Assembly: GCA_900551105.1 (NCBI GenBank)
Contig: URUT01000006.1
Location: 1 to 47,203 of the forward strand
Length of the DNA: 47,203 nucleotides
Direction of reading: 5' to 3'
Origin: an uncultured Mycoplasmatota bacterium
GTDB lineage: Bacteria; Bacillota_I; Bacilli_A; RF39; UBA660
Shown here: positions 15,387 to 21,349 of the stretch, piece by piece
How positions within the stretch are numbered: the first letter of the stretch is position 1
Layout: every line of letters starts with the position of its first letter
Made by a program: the position numbers and the translations under genes
The notes under the pieces: generated by a model
What the model was told of the DNA's origin: nothing
The model's input: the letters and a program-made list of their open reading frames with translations, nothing else
Databases searched by the model: none

Positions 15387-16030
15387 AAAAAGTCGGATTA
15401 CTTGTTCCAAAAACAAATTTAACTGTTGAATATGAACTACAATATTTATATAATAATCACTTTTTTAATATCGAAGATATAGCGTTTTATATTTCAAAAT
15501 TAGACTATAAAACAAGCTATAAAGAAGATAAATCAAAATTTTTAAATGATCTTGCAAATGATAGTAATAAGAAGATTAATGATTTAGAATATATTGGGGT
15601 TGATTACATTACTTTTTTCTGTACATCCTCATCTGTACTAAATTCTGAAATCATTATTAATAATAATCCTTTAACTGCACTGCTAGAAGAGGTCATAGAG
15701 AAAAATATAAAAAAGTGTTTATTGATTACTCCGTATGATGATGTTGTTGGAACAAATATTAAAGTTGAATTAGAAAAAAATGGAGTTTTCGTTTGTAAAA
15801 ACATTAATTTAAATTTATTAAATACTGCAGATTATTTTGATTTTGGTATTAATAAGCTTAAACAATTTATTATTGATAATTATAAAGAAGAATATGAAAA
15901 TATAATAATTTCTTGCACTAATCTTCCAACATTATCAATAATTAATGAATTGGAATCTTTATTTAATAATAATGTTATATCAAGTAATTCATGTTTATTT
16001 AATAAAATAAAAAAAGAAGTTGTAGGTTGA
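15383..16030 (+). CDS. Asp/Glu racemase or maleate-isomerase superfamily protein
   Basis: The 215-residue protein has the twin-cysteine layout of the Asp/Glu/hydantoin racemase and maleate isomerase superfamily: FFCTSSS with Cys80 and IIISCTNLP with Cys178, plus VGLLVPKTNLTVEYE at the start, like the VPSSN-type start of maleate isomerases. The two cysteines would act as acid and base on an alpha-carbon or double bond. The substrate is unknown; nothing nearby points to amino acid metabolism. Translation is coupled to the radical SAM gene by an ATGA overlap, so the two may act in one pathway. Confidence 0.75.
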   Translation: MKKVGLLVPKTNLTVEYELQYLYNNHFFNIEDIAFYISKLDYKTSYKEDKSKFLNDLANDSNKKINDLEYIGVDYITFFCTSSSVLNSEIIINNNPLTALLEEVIEKNIKKCLLITPYDDVVGTNIKVELEKNGVFVCKNINLNLLNTADYFDFGINKLKQFIIDNYKEEYENIIISCTNLPTLSIINELESLFNNNVISSNSCLFNKIKKEVVG

Positions 16031-16031
16031 T

Positions 16032-16796
16032 ATGATGACAAAAGAAGAATTTAAGAATATAATCGATATTTGTGCAAGTATGCCAGATGTAAAAGAAGAT
16101 GTTTTTAAAAATCATGACAATAATATGTGGTGGCCTTTAGAAATTGAAGATTATAAAAAAAGATTACTTATTGCAGGATTGTCTACAAGAATTTCTTATA
16201 ATATGATTAATAGTTATAGGAAAGTTATAAATAAATTGAATGAATATAGTTATGAACAAATAAAAAGTATGACAAAAGAAGAAATTATTGAAATAATTAA
16301 AGGTTTAGGACTTTCTAACACTCGTTATTCATATCTATCATCAATGATTGATTTTATTGAAAAATATAATGATACAATATTAGAAAAAGATAATGATGAA
16401 TTGATTGAGTTAATTGCTAATAACGTTAGTGGTGCTTCGTACAAAGTTGCTCAATGTTGTGTACTATATATGCTTGGATATTATTGTGGAATTATGCCAG
16501 TTGATAGTGGTATGAAGGATGTTGAATTACCATGTATTGGTTTTGAAAAATATGGAAATGCAATTGGGCATGACATACTTAGAAAACAATTACAAGAATT
16601 AGTTAAAGACAACAACATGGAAGATATTATTGTTAAATATGGATATGATAAATTAAACATACCAAATTATGATAATGCAACTTGGTGGGCTCATTTAGTA
16701 TTGATTTATTTTAAAAGACATTATTGCAATAAACACAAACCTGATGAATGTCCATTAGCAAATAAAGTATGTGTTAGTTGTAAATGTAAAAAATAA
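16032..16796 (+). CDS. HhH-GPD (endonuclease III-like) protein with C-terminal cysteines
   Basis: The 254-residue protein resembles base-excision glycosylases. A helix-hairpin-helix-like segment (IIKGLGLSNTRYSYLSS, then NNVSGASYKVAQCC) precedes GIMPVDSGMKD, whose Asp158 matches the catalytic Asp of the HhH-GPD family. The C-terminus has a cysteine cluster (C-x7-C-x6-C-x2-C-x-C) reminiscent of the [4Fe-4S] site of endonuclease III, but the spacing differs. It may remove a modified or damaged base, or use the fold for another nucleoside. Starts one base after the racemase-like stop. Function is inferred; the fold assignment is moderate. Confidence 0.65.
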   Translation: MMTKEEFKNIIDICASMPDVKEDVFKNHDNNMWWPLEIEDYKKRLLIAGLSTRISYNMINSYRKVINKLNEYSYEQIKSMTKEEIIEIIKGLGLSNTRYSYLSSMIDFIEKYNDTILEKDNDELIELIANNVSGASYKVAQCCVLYMLGYYCGIMPVDSGMKDVELPCIGFEKYGNAIGHDILRKQLQELVKDNNMEDIIVKYGYDKLNIPNYDNATWWAHLVLIYFKRHYCNKHKPDECPLANKVCVSCKCKK

Positions 16797-16816
16797 CAAA
16801 TTTAAGGGGATTTGAG

Positions 16817-17314
16817 ATGATTATAATTGAGGGATTAGATGGTGTTGGTAAAACAACTTTAGTTGATTATTTTGTGAATATGGGAATGAAAAAATATCAT
16901 TTTGATTATGATGCTCAAAATATGAATTTGTTTACAAAATATATGCGAGTATTAGATGAAAAAACTGATATTTTAGTTTTAGATAGATCTTTTATAAGTG
17001 AAATGGTATATGGTCCTGTATTGCGTAATAATTGTAAATTAACAATTGAACAATATACTGAATTATTAAAATTATATAGAGAAAAAGGAGCTACAATAAT
17101 TTATTTAACAGCCCCAAAAGAAGTTTTATTAGAAAGAAGAGCTAATGATTTAAAGGATTATGAAATGATTGATAAATATTATGAAACTCTAAATACTAGA
17201 TATGATGAAATTATGGATTATAGTTGTAATTATATAAATGTTTTACAATATGATAGTTTTGCTATGAATAAAGAAGAAATTCAAAATAATACTAAGAGGT
17301 TGATTGTTAAATGA
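16817..17314 (+). CDS. Thymidylate/deoxynucleoside-kinase-like P-loop protein
   Basis: The 165-residue protein has Walker A at the extreme N-terminus (IIIEGLDGVGKTT) and LDRSFISEMVYGPVLR, the DRS/DRY motif of dNMP and deoxynucleoside kinases, plus an ERR lid segment (VLLERRANDL). It is shorter than housekeeping thymidylate kinases (about 210 aa) and resembles phage-type dNMP kinases. It would phosphorylate a nucleotide or nucleoside, possibly a modified one made by its operon partners. SD AAGGGGATTTGAG before ATG 16817. The end overlaps the next gene in an ATGA junction. Confidence 0.8.
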   Translation: MIIIEGLDGVGKTTLVDYFVNMGMKKYHFDYDAQNMNLFTKYMRVLDEKTDILVLDRSFISEMVYGPVLRNNCKLTIEQYTELLKLYREKGATIIYLTAPKEVLLERRANDLKDYEMIDKYYETLNTRYDEIMDYSCNYINVLQYDSFAMNKEEIQNNTKRLIVK

Positions 17315-19161
17315 TAGATTTATGTTTTGTTGGAAATTGTTCAATAGATTTAATTAAAAATGAAAACGGGAATGAGGAAACATTTGGTGGTAGTGCTATA
17401 TATAGTTCACTATCATGCCGAAGTGTTTCTGATAAAAGTATAGGAATAATAAGTAATGTTGATAACAAATTAAAAAAATTATTAGAATCAAAACAAATAT
17501 ATTTATTTGGTAAGGTTGTTGATGAGATAAATACTTTTGAGATAGATGAATCTTTAGGGACTTGTAATTTTATAAAACAAGGTAATAATGATATTTTAAT
17601 TAGTGAAGATATTGAGATAAATTATTTACATGTCTCGTTTAGAAAAGGTGTAAATATAGATAATGTTTTGAAAAATCCAAAAATAAGATATAATCATTTA
17701 TCTATAGATGTTATGATACATAGTATAGATAGTTTTATAGAAATGATAGAAAAATATATTGATAAAATTGATATAATTTTTTGTAATAATGAAGAGTATC
17801 AAGTTTTAAAAAAACATTTTAATAATTTGCCACTTACTATTATTACAAATCAAGACAAACCAGTTATAGCTGTAAATAAGGAAGAAAATATATATTTTAA
17901 TGTTCCACAAAATATTTCTACGATATCTTCCACAGGGGCAGGAGATTCCTTTATAGGAGGCTTCTTAGCAGAGTATTCAAAAAATCAAAATCTTAATAGT
18001 GCAATAAATAAAGGTATTGCTAATGCAAGTTATTCTGTAACTAAATTTGGCCCTATTGATATTTCATATAGAAATAATGAAACATTTAAAAATGGTATTT
18101 TACCTAAAAATATAATAGTTGTAGGTAATTCGTGTGCAGGCAAAACAACTTTTATTGATTTTTTTAAATCATTTTATAATATATATACAGATATTGATGA
18201 TTTGGCTCCATTGTTAGAAATGTTTATGATAGATGACGTTTCTAGTGGCAAAAATCTTGATGATTTTATTAATCTTAAAAATAAGTTAATATTCATGAAA
18301 GATATTTATAATCATTATCTAAATAATTTTTCTAATATAGAGCACTATTCTGTCATTGCAAAAAATGGGGAGGGACATGATATTATAAATCCTGATCTTT
18401 GGGATATAATTTTAAAAAGATCAGTAGGAGTATTAAAAAATGAAAATAACATAATTCAATTTTCTCGAGGACGAGATGAAGAATATGAAAAAAAATATGG
18501 GAATGATGTTTATAAAAGAAGTCTAGAAATTGTTCTTCAAGAACTAGATAATAAAACAAGTACTATTATAATAAATTTGGTTTCAGATTTAAAAATGCGA
18601 AAAGAAAGAAATAAAATTAGATTTGAACAAGGTGGTCATTTCGTTTCTGAAGATACTATGGATAATGTCTATAAGGATGATATTTTCCAATATGAGCATA
18701 TTGGAGATAGTAAAGGTGTTATAAATTTGTCAGGAGTAAATTATCCTGTATATACGATTAATAATAATAAAATGTTATCACCAATTGAACTGTCTGAATT
18801 TTTAATGTATAATGTTAGTGAAATATTAAAATATTATGAAGAATTCAAGGAGAAAAAAATAATGAATATGAAAGAAATTCAAAAGGAAATATGGCAAAAT
18901 AAACAAAATAAAGGATTCAATACCACAGATGTTAATAAAGAATTTTGCTTATTATATGGGGAAGTTGCTGAAGCATATGATGCATATAGAAAAAAGAAAG
19001 ATGATTTAAACGAAGAACTTGCCGATATTGCAATATACCTAATGGGGTTATCTGAAATGCTTGGTTTTGATTTAGAAACTGAAATTTTGAAAAAAGTAGA
19101 TAAAAATGGTAAAAGAGTATATAAAAATATAGATGGCGTTAATGTCAGAGTTAGTGATTAA
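17311..19161 (+). CDS. Three-domain fusion: PfkB sugar/nucleoside kinase, P-loop kinase, MazG-like pyrophosphatase
   Basis: This 616-residue protein has an unusual domain order. Residues 1-260 form a PfkB/ribokinase fold: a GNCSIDL start, a FGGSAIYSS segment and the catalytic STGAGDSFIGGF (about 206-217). Residues 265-510 form a P-loop kinase-like domain with Walker A VGNSCAGKTT (270-279) and a DID segment. Residues 518-616 form a MazG-like NTP pyrophosphatase with EVAEAYDAYRKK and LNEELADIAIYL supplying the acidic metal ligands. AAGGAG at 18847-18852 precedes an in-frame ATG at 18862, so the MazG domain may also be made alone (100 aa). Together these could phosphorylate and clean up nucleotides. 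It is the last gene of the operon. Confidence 0.85.
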   Translation: MIDLCFVGNCSIDLIKNENGNEETFGGSAIYSSLSCRSVSDKSIGIISNVDNKLKKLLESKQIYLFGKVVDEINTFEIDESLGTCNFIKQGNNDILISEDIEINYLHVSFRKGVNIDNVLKNPKIRYNHLSIDVMIHSIDSFIEMIEKYIDKIDIIFCNNEEYQVLKKHFNNLPLTIITNQDKPVIAVNKEENIYFNVPQNISTISSTGAGDSFIGGFLAEYSKNQNLNSAINKGIANASYSVTKFGPIDISYRNNETFKNGILPKNIIVVGNSCAGKTTFIDFFKSFYNIYTDIDDLAPLLEMFMIDDVSSGKNLDDFINLKNKLIFMKDIYNHYLNNFSNIEHYSVIAKNGEGHDIINPDLWDIILKRSVGVLKNENNIIQFSRGRDEEYEKKYGNDVYKRSLEIVLQELDNKTSTIIINLVSDLKMRKERNKIRFEQGGHFVSEDTMDNVYKDDIFQYEHIGDSKGVINLSGVNYPVYTINNNKMLSPIELSEFLMYNVSEILKYYEEFKEKKIMNMKEIQKEIWQNKQNKGFNTTDVNKEFCLLYGEVAEAYDAYRKKKDDLNEELADIAIYLMGLSEMLGFDLETEILKKVDKNGKRVYKNIDGVNVRVSD

Positions 19162-19216
19162 TTTTCAAAACGTATCAAAAAAGTACATATTTGTACCAAA
19201 AACGGACTGAAAATGA

Positions 19217-19245
19217 CTTGACTCTATCTTGTCAAGTAGTATAAT
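19217..19245 (+). promoter_or_regulatory. Promoter P1 with dyad operator
   Basis: TTGACT (19218-19223), a 16-bp spacer and TATAAT (19240-19245). The dyad CTTGAC-N8-GTCAAG (19217-19236) covers the -35 and spacer and looks like a repressor site. The same arrangement is repeated at P2. Confidence 0.7.
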
Positions 19246-19251
19246 ATAGTA

Positions 19252-19290
19252 AAATATGCAAGAACTGTGAAGAAATCTTGCATATTTTTT
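19252..19290 (+). terminator. Strong terminator just downstream of P1
   Basis: 12-bp perfect stem aaatatgcaaga/tcttgcatattt (19252-19263 and 19276-19287) followed by T residues. It starts within about 7 bp of the P1 -10, so P1 transcripts would be about 40 nt unless the hairpin is overridden. It may also end the six-gene operon. Confidence 0.8.
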
Positions 19291-19337
19291 GTGACACAAA
19301 TTGAGCAAAGAATGACATAAATTAGACATGAAATGAG

Positions 19338-19366
19338 CTTGACTTGTGTTTGTCAATAGTTATAAT
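19338..19366 (+). promoter_or_regulatory. Promoter P2 with the same dyad operator
   Basis: TTGACT (19339-19344), a 16-bp spacer and TATAAT (19361-19366). The dyad TTGAC-N8-GTCAA (19339-19356) has the same spacing as in P1. The two blocks look like a duplication of about 40 bp. Confidence 0.7.
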
Positions 19367-19393
19367 AGTGTATGATATGAAAAAATTATGTAG

Positions 19394-19420
19394 AGAGGAA
19401 CTATGCGTTCTTCTTTTTTT
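19394..19420 (+). terminator. Terminator/attenuator downstream of P2
   Basis: Stem agaggaac/gttcttct (one G-U pair), 5-nt loop, then seven T, about 20 bp after the expected P2 start. As at P1, a promoter leads directly into a terminator. Confidence 0.7.
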
Positions 19421-19751
19421 ATTTTGAAAGAAGGTGGTATAAAAATTAAAAACTAGAGGAAGCACATTTTTTTAATGGTTTATGATAAAGCGGTCACTTT
19501 TATTAAAAAGAGTAGCCACTTTTTTTGTTGGTATTAAAGGAATATTTATATATGAGTAGCTGCTTACTACTTAAAAAGTAGTCATTTTTGCAAGTGCAAA
19601 AATAGTAATGACACCACTATATTTACTTTATTTTATAAGGTATATATAAGTTTATGGTGTTATTCTCCTTATGCCCATTAAAAATATGCAGTATTTTTTA
19701 CTTAAAAAACAGCTTAAAAATAGTAAAAGTGGCTACTCATAATTTTAAAAA
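19421..19751 (+). repeat. Noncoding palindrome-rich region, candidate origin or leader
   Basis: No convincing gene is present. Visible structures are: a terminator-like imperfect hairpin with T-run (19487-19526), a 7-bp hairpin actactt/aagtagt (19566-19582), an 8-bp hairpin atttttgc/gcaaaaat (19584-19603), and a long-range 14-bp perfect inverted repeat pairing 19510-19523 (gagtagccactttt) with 19725-19738. In addition 19552-19560 is inverse to 19732-19740. The long-range partners enclose most of the region. It ends at the SD of the RHH gene. It could be a leader RNA, a replication origin or a transfer origin. Confidence 0.5.
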
Positions 19752-19766
19752 ATGGAGGAAAACTTT

Positions 19767-19961
19767 ATGAGATGTACTGAAAGAACTACGCTAAGAATAG
19801 ATGATAATTTAAAAACTAGAATTAGGCTTTTAGCAATTAAAAATAATTTTAGTATGAATAAAATGTTTATCTATTTATTAGAACTAGGTTATAGATCTTA
19901 TGTAGAAAGATATGAAAAAGATTATGAATTTAAAATGGAAGGAGGGAAAATATTATGGTAA
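19767..19961 (+). CDS. Small ribbon-helix-helix DNA-binding protein
   Basis: The product of about 64 residues has the RHH pattern: a short basic beta strand (RTTLRIDDNLKTRIRLLA) followed by two helices. Such proteins act as repressors or as accessory factors for plasmid transfer and partition. Start choice: ATG 19767, because the upstream in-frame ATG (19752) lies in the SD GGAGG. The gene ends inside the start of the next one (TAA at 19959-19961, next ATG at 19955). It is a candidate ligand for the P1/P2 dyads or for the palindromes just upstream. Confidence 0.7.
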   Translation: MRCTERTTLRIDDNLKTRIRLLAIKNNFSMNKMFIYLLELGYRSYVERYEKDYEFKMEGGKILW

Positions 19962-20284
19962 TAAGAACAGAAAAACTTACTAATTATACAAAGATTGATA
20001 ACACTTATTTAGAAGATAAAAATATATCTTTAAAGGCAAAAGGATTATTAACTTTAATGTTATCTTTACCTGATGTATGGAATTTTAATATTAATGGGTT
20101 AAGGCTTTTATGTAAAGAAAGTAGGTTAGCTATTACTAATGCATTAAAAGAATTAGAAGAAAATAAATATTTAATTATTGAAAAAGGTCATTCTAAAGAT
20201 GGTAAGTTTTTATATAACTATATTGTTTATGAAAAACAATATACCCAAAAAGTACACACTGAACAACCATATATGGATAATTAG
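19955..20284 (+). CDS. Winged-helix protein, N-terminal part of a mobile-element replication/HTH family
   Basis: The 109-residue protein starts with TKIDNTYLEDKNISLKAKGL, then LLTLMLSLPDVWNFNINGL and ALKELEENKYL. This is the N-terminal helix-turn-helix domain common in replication-type proteins of clostridial integrative elements. Those proteins are usually longer with a C-terminal extension, so this one may be truncated or a minimal form. SD AAGGAGGG before ATG 19955, overlapping the RHH stop. The following 254 bp up to the next gene is A+T-rich and without recognisable features. Confidence 0.65.
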   Translation: MVIRTEKLTNYTKIDNTYLEDKNISLKAKGLLTLMLSLPDVWNFNINGLRLLCKESRLAITNALKELEENKYLIIEKGHSKDGKFLYNYIVYEKQYTQKVHTEQPYMDN

Positions 20285-20538
20285 ATAATATTAATAACTA
20301 AAAGATTAATAAAGTAAAACAAAGATAAAATAGATAAAACCAAAAATTAAATTTTTTTTATAAAAAAACTCTTGCAAAATTCATTTTTTTAAGTGATAAA
20401 TATTAAAACTAAATTTTAATTTATTGATGTCTAATTTATGAAATGTGAGACTTTGATATTAATCTTAATCAGTTATTAGTATAAAAAAATAATGTCCCTT
20501 AAAATGACTTAAATTAGAAATGAAGGAGTGTGTTTAAT

Positions 20539-20964
20539 ATGTATTTAAAAAATACAAGTAATGAAGTAAAAGAATTAGTGTTAAAAATAAATCAACTTGA
20601 TAAAGAAAATAAACTAAAATTTATTGATTATATTTTTAACTTATGGGATAAAAATCAAATTAATAGTTTGAATGAAGTTAATCCTAATTTACTTGATGAT
20701 AGTATTGATATAGAAATATTTAATCCAAGCAGTATTGATTATCCTTATTTAGTAATTGATATTAAAGAGTATTGGAACTATAATTATAATCTTTATCGTC
20801 TTTATCCAAAAGAATATAAAAAGATGATACGAAGATTTGAAAGATTGTCATTTAAAAAAAAGAAAGATGTACTTATAGAATTATTTTTGATATTAGAACA
20901 TGATGAATTATTACCTGATATTATTGATGGCTATGAAATAGCTAGAAGAGTTATAGAATATTAA
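20539..20964 (+). CDS. Hypothetical protein of the integrative element
   Basis: I do not recognise this 142-residue soluble, highly charged protein. It has helical stretches at both ends (NEVKELVLKINQLDKENKLKF; KKKKDVLIELFLILEHDELL) and a Tyr-rich middle. No catalytic motif, signal peptide or membrane segment is visible. Start choice: ATG 20539 with AAGGAG 11 nt upstream; GTG 20530 is too close to the SD. It lies between the HTH gene and the leader of the recombinase operon, so a role in element maintenance or directionality is possible but not shown. Confidence 0.6.
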   Translation: MYLKNTSNEVKELVLKINQLDKENKLKFIDYIFNLWDKNQINSLNEVNPNLLDDSIDIEIFNPSSIDYPYLVIDIKEYWNYNYNLYRLYPKEYKKMIRRFERLSFKKKKDVLIELFLILEHDELLPDIIDGYEIARRVIEY

Positions 20965-20985
20965 TTATTAAAAACTAAATTGTTA

Positions 20986-21127
20986 TTTGAAAACTTAATT
21001 TATTTCAAATGATGATTTAGTCTAATTTTGTCCTTTGAGGTATTTAAGTTTTCAAATTTTTTGTAGAACTTAATACCTTAAGTTCTTTTTTAGTTTTTAT
21101 AAAAATAAACTTAAAAGAAAGGACAAA
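20986..21127 (+). promoter_or_regulatory. Structured leader with two terminators and SD-sequestering pairing before the recombinase operon
   Basis: Terminator 1: 13-bp perfect stem tttgaaaacttaa (20986-20998)/ttaagttttcaaa (21044-21056) plus six T. Terminator 2: 9-bp perfect stem agaacttaa/ttaagttct (21065-21086) with T-run. 21038-21048 can instead pair with 21069-21078, which would break both terminators. tttgtccttt (21027-21036) is perfectly complementary to aaaggacaaa (21118-21127), which contains the SD of the gene at 21132. This is a classic attenuator layout with an added translational lock. The trigger is unknown. Confidence 0.7.
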
Positions 21128-21131
21128 GTAT

Positions 21132-21338
21132 ATGGAAAACATAAATAAAGTTCCATCTAAAATAATAGAAATAGAAACAAGTATAAAATTACTTGAATAT
21201 TTAAAAAGAAAAAGTGTTATAGATGATGAAATGTATAATTTTTGTATTAATAAATTGTTAAATAAAATAGAATTTGAAAAAAGTAAAATTAATGATGAAT
21301 ATATAAATGATTTGAATAATTATAAAATTTTAACTTAG
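21132..21338 (+). CDS. Small protein upstream of the serine recombinase
   Basis: The 68-residue product is helical and charged: IIEIETSIKLLEYLKRKSVIDDEMYNFCINKLLNKI. Spacing and composition resemble short SHOCT-like or coiled-coil proteins often found before serine recombinases, but I cannot name a family. The SD AAAGGA (21118-21123) can be sequestered by 21027-21036. The gene ends 11 bp before the recombinase start, so it is probably cotranscribed. It is a candidate recombination directionality factor purely on position and size. Confidence 0.6.
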   Translation: MENINKVPSKIIEIETSIKLLEYLKRKSVIDDEMYNFCINKLLNKIEFEKSKINDEYINDLNNYKILT

Positions 21339-21349
21339 GAGGTGTGATT

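Noticed and set aside
19165..19356. Short minus-strand frame between the PfkB fusion and P2
   Set aside because: It runs through a perfect terminator and two promoter elements and has no SD or recognisable motif.
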